Assembly (NCBI GenBank): GCA_027475525.1
Contig: JAMWFC010000077.1
Location: 1,612,001 to 1,676,000, forward strand
Direction: 5' to 3'
Length of the DNA stretch: 64,000 bases
Source of the DNA: Macrolepiota albuminosa
Lineage: Eukaryota > Basidiomycota > Agaricomycetes > Agaricales > Agaricaceae
Shown here piece by piece: positions 41,800 to 55,618 of this stretch; positions within the stretch are counted from its first letter, which is position 1, and each line of letters opens with the position of its first letter. The notes under the pieces are model-generated. The model saw only the letters and a list, made by a program, of their open reading frames with translations. It did no database searches and was not told the origin of the DNA. The translations under genes were made by a program, and so were the position numbers.

Positions 41800-44700
41800 T
41801 GACTAATCCAGGTCAACCCAGGTCAGAGTCCACTGAAGATATGGTAGAGGAACCCTCCCAGCAGCCTCAGAGAATGCCAGGAGGAACTCAATAGAGTGAG
41901 GCTCAGCTGATGGCTGCACCAAGTGGTGCAGTAAGACTAGGAGTAGCCAGAGAAAACCTGGAACAAAACACCAGGAGAGACAATACATCCTATTTGCAGA
42001 CTGGGAGGCCAGGACAACAGTCTCAGAGCTGGAGTAGTGCCCATGGCCCTACTGAAGGTTATAGACTACTTCCTGAGGAAAATGCCAAGATCAAAAGCAG
42101 GTAGTTGGAGAGTTACAACTTAATGCATTCCAATGACACAGCAGCAATGGCGAGTTGGAGTGATTTAAAGAGCTGCAATCTCTGAGCAGAGAACTCCAGC
42201 AGTGCACTGGGAAGATGAAACTTCCAATGATGAGGAGGGTGGATAGAGTGAGTCTACCCTGCAGATTCAGTGTGCTATGCTATAGAAGAGGTACCCAAGC
42301 TTAACAAAGGACACAACATGTGCTTGACTAGGACTGTATGTCCTAAAGCACATACAATTAATACAAGCCTGAGGTGACAGTATACCTCAGTTGAATACAG
42401 TCAAATATATCAATTTGTATATTCAGATTCTTGAGCTTGAAGCCCAAGCATATATATATCACAAGATCAAGGTTCTGGTACCTCACTGCCAGAAGGAGCA
42501 AATTTAATCCCAAGTATAGCACTTCCAACAAAGCCAGTGCTGTCTCTACAGTTGGAGGAAGCAATAAGCAATATATATGCACCCCAGCAAGCAGGGGAGT
42601 CTGAAGAACAGTTTGCTGTGAGGTTTGCTGCAGCACAGAGGCAAAATATATTCAGATGTCAATCAGTAAGACCTCTGTTGACTGTTGAGTCAGTGTCTAC
42701 CATCCCAGTGGTAGAAAGTCATCCAGCAGAGGTGGAGGAATTGGGCTATCTGCATATGAAATAGGAATCAGTGGAGAAGACTTCACTGATGAATCAAGTG
42801 CCATTGGCAAATAAGTTTGCTAAAAAGATTGCCTATCAGTGTATGCAAAATCAGGACCTGAATTGCTGGGGACACTTCTGGATTGATGATCAGGGGATAG
42901 TGTTTGATGGGACAATTCCCATCAATGATATGAGACAGCAGTATGTTTAGTAAATGTTGCAGCCTACTTGAGACAGTGGGAGAGGTATCAACTCTATAGC
43001 AGTACCAGTTTGGAGTCCTGTCTACCATGACACTGAGGACCAAAGTGGATGTGAGAATTCACCTCACTAGAATGATAGTGGAAGAATGCAGGGTGCAGAT
43101 TAGCAATGTGTGCAGGTGTTCTCAGTGGTTCCTCCTGCTAAAGGCAGAAATAAAACTCCAGGATTGACTGAGGCTACAAAGATGTATAATAAAAATATGC
43201 ACTAGCACCTCAGTTGCATTATTGACAATGTGGTAGACATAACACTAAGCCTACCTGAAGGAATTAAGCTATAAAAAGCAGAGGCAAAGCATACTCAACC
43301 CTATCAAAGAGAATCCAAGTTCAGTGACTTGGAAAACTGAACAATGAATGTTTGCAACCATCTGGAAGGTTGCTAGTGATACGATGCTGTACCAGCAGTC
43401 AGGGACACAACATGCACCAGAAGTCAAAATAAACATTTAATTATGGGCTGAAAACTGTAAGTCTTCTGGTAGCAGTCTCAACAAATTATATCTCCAAAAA
43501 CACCCCAATAAATACACAGACAGTACAGAACAAAGAGCAGGGACCAGCTCAAGCTATCCACTCAACAATAGTCCAACCACTGTAATGGGGAGGGGAAGCA
43601 TGGAAGCTGGCAGAAGTGACGAAATGGGATCAATTTGTGATGATCTAGATCAAGATCAGATCTGACAATGCCCGATTTGACATGACTGAAAGGGGAAAGG
43701 AAAAGAAGCATGGAGGGATGTCAAAAGAAGCATGGAATGCAGGGAAGCACTAAAAGGGGAAAGAAGGATCTATGAATGGGATCGTGCTAAATGGAGCTGA
43801 AGCAAATGGGGAAGTGGCAATCAGAGACATCTAGAGGAATGGTGGAACAAGAAGTTGAATGGTGGAACTGGTGGCACCAAAACATGCCTCCCAAAAGAGA
43901 AATTGGACTATCAAATATGTTCTGGAGGCTGGGGAGTTGACAACAAAGAGTCAGGTGTAGATAGTGGTCTGTGCACCAGAAAAACAGTATAAATAGCCCA
44001 AGTTTAGTAGAGAATAGACAGGCATTTGATAGGCAAAGGCTTGGTGGTTCCCAGGGAGTGAACTACTTAGGCTGGAGTTTATTGAGAACCTTCTTCTGCC
44101 CATCAGGATATTTGATATTCTGTGAAGCATCCAATACATCAACCTTATCATCAAGCACCAGTGTGGATTAGAGGTCACTTTCTAAGACTTCAAGAAGGCC
44201 CCAGAACTATCAGTACTACTTGCAACCAAGTACTACACTAGTATGGTGGGGACCACTTAGATAGAGAACAAGTATTTGTTCTTCCTAAATTTTTGGATAG
44301 ACCTGCAAAAAACTAGTTTAGACACCATGTCTTGCACTACAACTGTGCATAATAGCAGTGGACTTTTAAGGATGTGATCCTTGAACTGTATAATCAGTTT
44401 TTAAGTACATCTACCATGCAGGATGCCAGGGAGGCATTTATTGCAGCCTCCTATACTGAAAAGCTGGAAGAGTTTTACAACACTTTGATAGACCATGCCC
44501 AGAATATATCTATTTACTCAGACAACTGGGTAATGATCAACACATTTTTAAAGGGAATACAGAATGCAATGAGAGAATCCCTCATATGCAACAATGGGCT
44601 GTCACCAAAGGTGAATATAGTCAAAGAGTTTGTTGCACATGCCCTGTGCTACAGGCAAGCCCATAAAATTGCTAAGCACTTTGAGCTGCACTGCTCAAAG

Positions 44701-46390
44701 ACATGGGTAGACAAGCAATCCAAGCCCCAGAAGGTGAGTACCTTCTGGGCCTGTTGGAAGGATATGGTGGGCAATACAAACTCTTGTTTTATAGCCAAGC
44801 CTGGACCTGACAGGGAGCAACACATCCAGAGTGGTTGTCTGGCAGAAAAGAAGGACCAGACAGGTTCAGACCTCCAGCAAGGACCACACCATGAGGGAAT
44901 TGGCCAAAAGCAGACTGTTGACGTTGTAAAGATGTCAAATCTGCAGCCAAGAAATAATGTTAGCCATCCAGTCAGAACTAATGCATGTTACCAATGTGGC
45001 CAGCCTGAGCACTATGCCAATGACTGTCCAGGAAGTGGGAGATGGCTGGGTGGCAAGTCACATGCATACATACATGCGCCACAGACTGCTATTCCTGAGG
45101 AGGATGGTGTGGGCTTAGGTAATGAGCCAAACATAGAAAATAATGAGGCAGAAAACCTCAGTAGGAAAATGTCAGAGACAGGTGATGTCTCTGATTCCAG
45201 AGAACTATTGGAGGATGAGTACATCAAAGTGGATGTCTATGACAATGACTACTGATACAGAGTTTATGAGACCTCTGACAGACTACCCTGCTAGTGAGCT
45301 TAACTGGCCTATTGAAGCAGCTAACATGAAGGTGTATAAGATGCACCTTCACAAGGCTCCAGAAAAGCTGTTGAGGCTGGTGCTAAAGTGCAAGGACAAA
45401 GAGTGCCTCACATTCTATGTTGAGGTGAATGGTCACAAGACATGGATCTTGTAGGATTCAGGAAGTATAACTACTGAGGTGACATCTCAATTTTATCAGG
45501 TGCATGATATCTATGTTAGTGAACTGAAGGAGCTGCTACTCATTCAGCTAGGCATGGTGGGTAGCCAGGCTGCAATGCAGTTTGGCACACAAGCAACCAT
45601 TACCTATGCAAAAGTGAAGGCTCAGAAGTACCTAGACATAGCAAATTTTGATTGCTACAATATGATTATAAGACGCTCTATATAAGGAGACACAATATTT
45701 TTCTTGACTTTAAGAAGAAGCTGCTAGTTATACAAAACTGACTACATGGTGGCAGAAAAGTGCCCACTGTAGAGGATGCTAAGGAGGAGGAATGAGCTTG
45801 TGTGAGCTTGCCATCAGATAGTTCAGCACTAATGGTGCTGGAAAGTGAAGCTTTAGAGTACATGCATACTCTGAAGAGGAGGGAGAGCCTAAAGAACAAG
45901 ATCAAGGCAGGAGAGAGAAAGTGTACAACAAGCATAGAATGCCAACCAACATTGTCAAGGGTCAAGGTTGAGGACCTTGTCTTAGATAATAAGCTGGTGG
46001 AGGAGAAGACATCCTCTATAATGACAAATAGGTTGATCTGAGATTGACTAGTACTGCATCCCACATTTGAATGGGCATTTGATCTATAAATGCCTGCCAA
46101 GTAAAATGAATTGGTAGTCTTGATGTACATGTGGAATAGTTGAGGACAAGTGGAGAATCATATTGTCAGGCAAGTAATGACAAAATATCACTGCCAAGTA
46201 AGGTGTTTTTTGATGGATTCTTGGTGACATTATAGAGAAGCAAATGGCCTATGCCTGTGAGATTATATACCTCAGATGAGAGTGAGCTGAGGATTACCAC
46301 CTTCAGAGAGAAGTATATGCATTCACCAGCACCTGCAATGGTAGGCATATGTCCACATAAGAGAGTGTACTAGAAAGAGAAAGGTAAAAC
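41800..46390 (+). pseudogene. Ty3/gypsy relic B, gag and protease only, split by LTR family 3
   Basis: The gag reading begins near 41810 and resumes after a solo LTR (43378-44237). It includes a 293-residue open block (44374-45255) with AQNISIYSDNW and the zinc knuckle CYQCGQPEHYANDC (CX2CX4HX4C). A protease-like region follows (45143-45690; KCKDKECLTFYVEVNGHKTW), and its DSG motif follows an in-frame stop near 45450. Linker sequence homologous to element A extends to about 46390. RT, RNase H and integrase are absent, so the 3' half was deleted. Confidence 0.8.
43378..44237 (+). mobile_element. Solo LTR family 3 inside gag of element B
   Basis: The sequence from GATACGATGCTGTACC to ACCAAGTACTACA is flanked by CTAGT at 43373-43377 and 44238-44242. 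Removing it restores a continuous gag reading that aligns with relic D (MVGT versus MVET context). Two relatives lie at 13703-14543 and 55938-56685. The first base of the LTR may be lost. Confidence 0.75.
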
Positions 46391-47290
46391 TGTTGGTTCT
46401 TGTAATGGGGTGTCACACTCATTACACAATAACACTGTTACTGTACAGTAGAGTTTTACATAAGACAACATCTTGTATTCACTCTTAGTACTAGTAAAAT
46501 CTGATAAAGTAGTCTGATTTAGTCTTGTGATACACACAAGAAAGTTCTAACTTGTAACCAATGGTTATATTTTTTTAAATCTTCTGCTTTTGGCTTTAGA
46601 CTCTAGACTTTTTACCGACTAGGCAACTCACAAAAAATTCTTGACTTCTGTTGGCATCATGCCAAAAATGTGCTTCCATGAGTGACTCTCTTGATCTGGA
46701 CCCTTTTTTCTCAGATACAGGTGACACAATGCTAATGCGAGCTTTGGAATGCCAGGTGGGCTATCCATGTCATGGATAATGTCCATCATGAGGCCTAGTG
46801 GTAAACTAAGGGAGAGATCTACAGTCTCAGGAGTGTTGCTACCAGTGAGCCAAATGCCTTCACTAATGTACCCAGTATTGCCCAAGAGTTCATCAGCTCA
46901 GTCCAAGGCCAACCAGATCTTACACAGTATTTGGAGCTGGTGCAAGGCAGCACTTTTGCACACAGTACTCCATTCCTTTGGAGTATGTGGTGGACACTGC
47001 TGCTGGACCAGGACAGTCATTGTTGATGACATATGTGTGGCAGCAAGGACCAGCAATAAGAATCAGCAGGAAGGACAACAATGTTGTATGGCTGGGGAAG
47101 GCGCCTTTGGCACCTAAAGACCAGTTGCATGAAGGAGTTGGCAAACAGCCACATGTGAGGCATGAAGGCCTCAGGAAAGTTCTGGATTTAGAATCCAAAC
47201 TATATTTTTCAGATAATGAGGAGAGTAAGAGGTTACATCATATTCAACCTTGTCTATTCAGTTACAACTGGTGTTGAACTGATATTTGTC
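46391..47290. pseudogene. Unrecognised ORF remnants
   Basis: Open stretches occur on both strands (46628-46885 minus; 46978-47277 plus, with YVVDTAAGPGQSLLMTYVWQ). None matches a family I recognise. The start near 46403 (TGTAATGGGGTGTCACACTC, a hairpin-forming terminus) looks LTR-like. Confidence 0.3.
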
Positions 47291-47499
47291 AGTTGTCAAA
47301 GAGTTAACATGAAAGTATCTGCAGTTTTATGTAGTGAAGCATTTACAGTTACTGGCTACTAGGAGCTATGATGTACCTTGTGCAGATTTGACAGAATATA
47401 TTAAATTATTTGTGTGTATCTTTGAACTGAAAGTGGTGGAGTACTTTAAGTGCAAAGCAGCATGAGGGTCAGCAGTCCCAATGGCCACTCTCTTAGTAG

Positions 47500-50400
47500 A
47501 ATGTAAAATGAGTGTGTGCCAATGAGCACCATTGATTGCAGATGCAATGGAATTGTTAAATGCACCTCATCAGGCAAATGAGTCTTAGCAAGACTATATG
47601 CAAACCATCAACAAAATATAAGCAGAGTGCCTTAGCAGGCATTGTCTAAAGTGGAGACTGTGACAACAACTCTAGCATAGTCAGAAGTATCAATTGCTCT
47701 CCAGAAGGTCAAGACACCTCAAAAGCAAGTCACCATCAAGGAAGAAGTGAACAAGATCCATATTCTTGAGGAACAAACATGACCACAACATATAGCATGA
47801 TGTGTCTACTTGGTAGACAATTGGAATGAACACATTAACTATCAGAGGATGTGCAATTAGGATTTGCATGACCATGGCAAGTTATTAATTGACAACCAGG
47901 AGATAGTCTTTGAAGAGCATGAAGGTGTGATGCCTATTGATAATATGTTGTGACAGTTTGCTGCTCAACTTGCTGAATCGGACAAGAATCTGAAAGGTAG
48001 TGATGGTAGTAATAGTCACTACAACAGGGAAGAGCAGAATCATTGTAGTAACAATGGTGGAGATTATAATTATAGAAAGAATGATTGAGACAATAATAAT
48101 CATTGTAATAGTAGGAGACAGTCTGATGGACCACTAGCAGATCAGGAGATGAGGCTATAACCTACACCATGGCTGAAAAGAATGGCAAAAAAACATCTGT
48201 TTCATAGTCCTCAGGCATTCTTGATGCCCACCCTTCATGATCTGCATGACCGCCTCACTTGACTTGTGGATAACTTTCTTGGAGTCAGGTTTAAGTTCTC
48301 TGCAGGGATAAGTCTCTACAAATCTGATAGTAAGCATATACTTGCATATGCAGGAGGGCATAGGTTCTCTCAGTTGGAGGACTAAGCCATGGATGTATGC
48401 TACCACCTGGCAGCATGCTGCTATAGTGGCAATGATATTGACCAGGAGAGGATATTTGAATTACATGAATTTATGGAAAGAGAGGCTCAGAATTGGTTTT
48501 GCTGCCATGTTCTTCACATCAATCGCAATAAATCACATTGGACATTAAAGAGGTTCTGATAGGACTATATAATCAATTTGTCAATGCTGCAACAATGCAG
48601 GAAGCTCATGACACTTTCAGGAAGGCAGTGTACAATGTTAAAACTGGCGTCCAGACATTTTACAATGATCTAGTGGGTCATGTGCAGAATATGGCCATCT
48701 ACCCAGACAAGTACACAATTTAAGAGACATTCCTGGACAGAATACCAGCAGATATAAGGAGGGTGTTGATACACAATGACAACTTGTCTCCAGAGGTCAA
48801 CATAGTGACCAAGTTCTTGGCATATGCTATTAGGTATGAGCAGTTGACACAAGCTGCAAGTCATTATGAGCAGCATAGTTTATGCTGAGGATCAGTTAAC
48901 CGCCAAGCAGTGAAGGTAGAGGAACTTTTCTTGCTAAACAGTCAAAGATGAAAAAAAATTGCAATCTGCAATTTGTCATTTGTAAGACAATTCTTGTAGG
49001 CCAGCGGCCTAAATGGAAACCTGCTGGTTATTTGTCAGTGAAAGATAGTCAACTCTATGCAGATCAAAATCAGGTAGCAACTAGAAAGGGTCCAGCACCT
49101 GGAGCACATATAGTAGGCAAATCCAATATGGTCGCCAGAGCAACTCAGAGAAGGCCTGCAGGAAACTCTCCTGAGTGCTACAACTTTGGGAAGGTTGAGC
49201 ATTTTGCTAAGGAATATCCTGCCCTTCCCAAGGCATAAATTTGTGCAGCCTATACAGCTGCAGCTCTGAGTGAGTCATTAGTGATGACAAAGAACTGAGG
49301 AGGAGCCACAAGAAATGGCTGACAGCTCATAAGTGGATGATGCTGAAAGTGTTGATATTGATGGCGTAAATATATTGCAGTAGATGTGTATGATAGTAAC
49401 TACTACACTTGTAATAACAAGGATAAATACTTGTTTGCACTAACAAAGTATTGAGGAGATCAACATGTCTGGATGAGATACATAACCCTGCAGAAAGCAA
49501 CTAATAAGTTGCAGCGACCACATTATATTTCCAAGAAAAAGGAGTGTTTGGGGACATCCAGCATGGATGTTGTGGGACTCAGGAAGCACCACTATGGACA
49601 TAACATCCCAGTTTGCTCATGTCAATACAATATGCATTCTTGAGCTGGAAGAACTATTGATGCTTCAGTTGGGAACTATAGGGAGTTGTGCTATGGTGCA
49701 ATTTGGTGCTGAGATAAAGGTAAAGAGGTCAGAGATGTTAACCAAGGAATACATAGATATAGCAAATTTTGATTGCTACAACATGATTATTGGTACACCA
49801 TTTATGCATAAGAATAGGATATCTCTGGACTTTGTGAACAACATGGTCATTGTAAATAATATGCCTATAAAGGCAGAGAAAGTAGTGTTGCATGACACAG
49901 ATGGTCACCGATGGCACTATTGTGCAACAGAGAAATGTCATGACAAATGCAACTGACTAAATTGTTGCAAGAGAGCAACTGTGCAGAAGGTGGAGGACAA
50001 AAAAGCCCCACCTAATAGTCTACCAGCAGACTTGCCAGCAATTCTGATGCTAGAGGAAGAGTTTCAAAGAACTCTAAAAAAAGAGAAGCAAGCAGCCAGA
50101 CATGGCTGTGTATAATCTTGGAAAGCCTAATCAGGCTAAACAACAGAGGAATAGGTGTGATAAACATGTGATGGAGTTGCTGAAATGCCAGCTAACTAGC
50201 TCACAGATGAAGATAGAAGATCTTGTCAAGGACAAGGTGTATAGTATAGCGGGAACTGTAGAAAGCACACAATTACTATGGGATCAACCAGTGCCTTGAC
50301 CAGAAGTGCAATGGACATCAAACCCATGCATGCCATAGGAGTGGAATGAGTTGGTAGCATCAATAGTGACACATACTATAGGAAGGGTGCAATCAACCCA

Positions 50401-51390
50401 GATTGGAGAGGTATACCATCATGCATGGGAAGACAAGATTTCTGAAGCCTCAGATATTGTATTTGATGGTGTATTGCTAAAGGCAAAAAGTGTGCAATTG
50501 TCATCAAAGATGACAAGAATGGTGAAGAGGCAACCAGTTATAAGGTTGAATCTAAAAGATCTCAGAGAAAAGCATGTATGTGCTTTACAGAAGTAATTCA
50601 AACCAAAGATTCAACTATATGTAGCACATATATTGAAGAGGAAAAGTAAGGCTATGAGCCTGACAGAGGAAGACATTCCTTGACTACACCAGCAATGACA
50701 ACATGAGTTTGCTGATATTGTTAATAGAACAAAAGAGGAGCTTCTCCTTTGGAGGAAGGTGAATTATGAAATTAATCTCATTGATGAAAATAAGCAATAC
50801 AAGTATCACTTGCCTTGCTGTCTACATGCACTTCATGATCAGCTTTGTGAAAAAACAAACAGGTATATAAATGCAAAGTGGTAGAAATCATGACCAGCAG
50901 TGCAAGCTGCATCCTTACTATGTATCCCAAAGAAGGATGGGACATTACAGACTGCATTGAATGTGTGACAGCACAATGATAATACAGTCAAAGATGTAAC
51001 TTCACTCGCAAATCAGGAAGTCATATACAAAGATGTTGCTAAGACGAAGTATAGGTTAAAAATCAACCTCACAGATGCATATAAACAAGTTTGCATATGC
51101 AAAAAAGACATACCAAAGATGCTGTTTTTGTTCTTAATGGGGACATTTGTGAGCAATATAATGCAGATTGGCAACTGTAATGCACTAGTGACATTTCAGA
51201 AGTTAATGACCTTCATTTTCTGAGACATGATTGGGAAGTTGATACACATCTATCTAGAAAATATATTTATATTTTCAGACTCCATTGAGGAGCATGAGCA
51301 GCACTTACAAGTTGTATTTGAACAACTTTGTAAGGCAAGCTTCTATCTCAAATGAAAAAAGTGCAAGTTATATGCACTCAGTCCATAGCC
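47500..51390 (+). pseudogene. Ty3/gypsy relic C, gag-protease-RT
   Basis: The gag runs from about 47500 to 49240 (VQNMAIYPDKYTI near 48690). Its zinc knuckle near 49175 has lost two Cys positions (CYNFGKVEHFAKEYP). A protease block at 49567-49956 shows LWDSGSTTMD. RT follows at about 50640-51390 (LLCIPKKDGTLQTALNV, LTDAYKQV), but the YLDD active site reads YLEN near 51258, so it could not polymerise. Integrase is missing. The frame is broken at many places. Confidence 0.82.
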
Positions 51391-53044
51391 TCTGGCTAGT
51401 CCTTGGACAGGGAGAGGGCCAAAGAAGGTGATCATCCTGTAGTACAGGGCCTCTGTCAGAGGTATCATGTATCAAGAGAAGGCAGACTGGCATGTTAGGC
51501 ACAGGCACAGTATCCAGTGTTAGTAGAGCTCATGGTAGTTTAAGATCAAGGAGCTCCTCAATTATTCCTTGTTTAATTAAAGAGTAAACAGCACCTTACT
51601 AATAAATAACAATCTGTTATATCTAATTGAGGTGTCTAAACATCAGGAGAGGCATAGTAATATTGGCATTTAAATGCATGCCAAGTGACAAGTCCATTTG
51701 GCAATAGCTTTTTAAGTGGATCTGCTGAATGCCAATCACAGTTGAGTAGCACAATCAACTTATAATAAGATCAGTGATCTATTGTAGTATTTTAGGGATA
51801 GAATGACATTCTGAGTAAATATTATGCAGTTAGCAAAACTTATGAAACAATAAATAATATAATGTTATTTTCAAGCTTTGTATTCAGACTTTAATTCTTC
51901 TTTTAGTGGAATTTCCTGGCCTGTCTGCATACTTATCTATTATGCCTACTCAGAGCTGGTGACTCAATCTGTAGAATCAAATTCATCAGTACCAGCCCTG
52001 GACCTGTTGGCACCAGAAAAGAGCATGCTAATCGCTGAGTTGAGCAGCTTAGTCCAATTAGCATCTACAGCAAGCTTGCTGATGCCTACTGAACAGCCTG
52101 TTTGTGGGCTCAGTTAAATATGAGTAGTTCTAGCAGCAAAAATCTCTCAAGCTTAAGTAATGTCAGAACAGTTTGCTGTAGCCCAAAATCAGTACTATAT
52201 AGCCTTTCCACACTCAAGTAGTATCAGAACAAGGATCCTATTAGTGTTTTAGTTGCATGTTTTAATAATCACTAGTGCTTGTTATGCTTGTGTTGAAGTG
52301 AGTTGTATGAGTTTAAAGTGCTGGTGGCAAGTTCTTGCAAGAATTACTCAGTTTGTATGACCTGTCAAGCTTGACACAATTAGTGCTCTATGGCTTAGAC
52401 ATAGGAGGCATCTTGCATAAGCAAAGAGCAGGAGTAGAATATTACTTGAGTACTGGGCCAGTTGGCTAATGTGTCCAGATCAAGAGCTGAAGAGTTGAGT
52501 GGGGCACAGACTAAGAGTTCATCAAGAGAAAGAAAAGTAAAGCATCAAATCTACAGTGAGATAAAGAGAAGCACAGAGCTTTGCCTGCATTTATAGAGGA
52601 AGTACTGATGTCTTGGCATAATAAAGGAAAGTGTTGACCATCTCTGGAGCTATATTTTAAAGAGAAACAGAATTTGGGATTGATCTTATTCAAGCATGTG
52701 TGCACATCTCTGAATGCAAAGTCATGGATGATGTGTCCAGGTGAAAAGAATCAATTGGAGCATGATCTTAAAGTTCATTGAAGACTGTAGAGTCAGTTGG
52801 GGTGCAGGCTGAGAGTTTATCACAAGGAGTAATAGATATGTTGTCTCTACAGCAGGATAAGAGGAAGCACTGAGCTTTGACCAAATTAGTGGACATAATA
52901 GAGTACAAGCATGCATGGAGGTTTATATACTCTCTCTAATACCTTCTCAACTATCTACTGACAAGGAGTTGTGCCAGCATTTGCAGGAGGTCCAGGTCCA
53001 TAAGCACCAGATATTTTTACAGTTGTAGTCCATATAAGAAAAAT
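51391..53044. repeat. Decayed DNA with a diverged tandem pair at 52.46-52.88 kb
   Basis: Bases about 52455-52580 and 52728-52880 are recognisably similar (GTGTCCAG..AGAGTTGAGTGGGG..GAAGCACAGAGCTTTG against GTGTCCAG..AGAGTCAGTTGGGG..GAAGCACTGAGCTTTG). They form an old direct duplication about 275 bp apart. No gene is recognised. Confidence 0.45.
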
Positions 53045-53458
53045 GTGTTGGTATTGGCACAGAAAGATGTTATGCATAAGTGGCCTTATGTCCCATACTA
53101 TATTCTTGATAAATCTTCATGTATAGGAGGGGTGCACAAATACCAACTGTTGTTGGATAGGGGCTCCTTAGCACTCACCCTCATTCAGCAAGGGCTGCCC
53201 CCACATATTCTGTTAAAGCTTATGCAGAAAATCAATCAGCTAGAAGGTCTATTGGCAGCACACCAATGCAAGAATGTGGTGACACTGAGAACTTGGATAG
53301 AAGTGGTAGCAGATACTGGCCAGCCCCTGCCAATGCAGAATGAAATGATTGAAATGGTGATATTGTCCTTGGAAGTGGCAATAGCAATGGTGGAGGCAGG
53401 TAAAGCAGCAATAGTGACAGCAATGGCAGATGAAGTGGCAATAGCCTCAGTTAGCTGA
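53045..53458 (+). pseudogene. Unidentified open frame, 137 residues
   Basis: The stretch is open and includes SLALTLIQQGLPPHILLKLM and a hydrophobic Ala/Val-rich tail. I recognise no domain. It lies in CpG-poor transposon DNA and is most likely a mobile-element remnant. Confidence 0.3.
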
Positions 53459-55618
53459 ATACTAATATTGACAATTGAGGTTGGTATAAAGGCAGTATAT
53501 AGGAAAATTTAAATAGTTGACTAGTAGTAATTAGTGTGTCATTATTAGCTATATCAATACAAATGATTAATAATGGGTGTACTAATATTATGAAAACATT
53601 CCACTAAAGACATCTATTCAATAAGAGCTTTACTGACAGTAGAGCAAATATGACATACTGTTTAATATTTCTCATGAGAATTGCACTTAAAGCTCTAATG
53701 ACAAAGGCTACAAAGCTACAATTATAAGTAAAAAAAAAAACTATAAAAGCCCAGCAGCTTATACATGTGCTTAGTCTTGATGCTGAGCTACAGGTATAGA
53801 AATATTCTACTAACTACAATAGAAAGAATGAGAAATTGAATGTTTAATAAGAGGTTTTTGACAGGTAGCAAGAAAACATACCTCTACTTGAGCATGAAAA
53901 TATTGGCTTTGACTATGACCAAATATAATTGACAAAGTATTGTTACAACACTGTGCAGAAGATTGAATAAGTTCAAAAGTAAAAATATTTAGCATACACA
54001 GTCCCTTCTATATGAAGTAAAATCAGGCTTGTTAGGGTTATGGCATACCAAGAGGTCAAAATATAAAATAGGTGGGTCTGATATAATACAGCACATCTAA
54101 GTATCTCTTTGTCACTTGGTGAATCCCCTGATAAGTCATAGCATGCATCTTGATCCCAGAGGGGCAATGAGAGGATATGTGAGGGTGCTACAATAGAATC
54201 TCACTGTAGTGCTTTATGGGGTAGTAAATTGAAAATAAAAGGACATATTGTGTATCTTTGGATGTATGGCTTGCTGGTGCAAACAACAAGACCTCAGTCT
54301 GTAACATCATTATTCAAACATGTTCTTGATCAAGTTATATTCTGCCTCTGCACCTCCTACAGTCTGTTTCTGCTCATAGTTCAACAGCAGCCTCAAAGTA
54401 ACCTAAATAAAGGGGGTGGCATCTGCTGCTTAATAAATATCTGGATAGGATAGCCTAAAAATAGTGCTCTTTCTATGCTTAAAACAAAGAGGTGGAGATA
54501 AGCTTCCACCCAACCTATCATAAATGATACACATTCACTACACCTCCATATGTCAAATCCCACTCCCACTCATTTCTTACAGCATTATCACATGCTTTGC
54601 ACATATCATTACTTGGTGGTGTGCCACTATGTATCCTGTGTCTAGAGGAGAGAGCATCTTGAGAGCACTCTAGACAATGGCTTATCAACATATGAAAGCT
54701 ACTTAAACAGTGAATGTCTTATTAAGAAGTGTTGTAGCATGACAAAACATCCCTGCCAGTGTATTTAGAGAGAGGATCACCATGAGAGGGCATATGAGAA
54801 AGCAGAGAAGGACAGAGAGAATGAGATAGAGGGCTGGTGCCAAGAGTCTTGGTGTGGAGGAGATATCAAGTTGTATTGTTTGTGTCTTGGCTTAGGACAA
54901 CAAAACTCATAAATGCCTCTGCTTAGGTAGAAGGAGATTTGAAATCATCATGTCAATAATGCAGTGGTGACAATCTAGAATTGTCACAAACACATTGATA
55001 AGGGATAGAGGAATAGCAGTGGCAACAATCATAAGAAGATGCATCTGATTCAAAGTCAGAGTCTGAAGTAGTCTAGAAATTCAGATAATTGTCAAAAGAG
55101 TCTGAATAGGAAGATTTGGCTTTGAGCATAGCCTGTCATTGCTCCATGATAATCCATGGCATATTAATCATTGTTTGTAATTACAGCATGCCATAAGCAC
55201 TGCATGAAATTTGAGATTATGAAATGTTAGGATATGTTTGGTTTTCATAGATCTCAGCTACATCACACTCTCATTATGACCAGATCTCCAAATCTCATAA
55301 TATATGCAACTTCCACAGATATCAACTGTATTCTACCTAGATTCTAGGTATCTCAGACACATGATATTGTACTTGGTGACATGTCCATGCATGCATATGT
55401 GATTGCAATATGTCAAATACAAATATTATAACTCTAGTATTTTGTTTGTCTTCTGAATTCTTTATTCATTGCTGCAACTGCCAAAGGCTTGAATCAGTTT
55501 TGAAATGGTATAAGTCTGACAAATACTATTTTATGAGTAGTTAACAAGATATTTTGTTTGCATAGTCTACTTATTGGCAGCAGCTTATACAATGTCAATG
55601 TTTTTGTTGTATCAAAGA
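53459..55618. other. No recognisable gene or element
   Basis: CpG-poor, AT-rich sequence. No domain, LTR terminus or splice pattern could be supported on either strand. Confidence 0.4.

Noticed and set aside
47934..48134. Tyr/Asn- or Ile/Thr-rich minus-strand frames
   Set aside because: They are antisense shadows of an AAT-rich linker in gag of element C.
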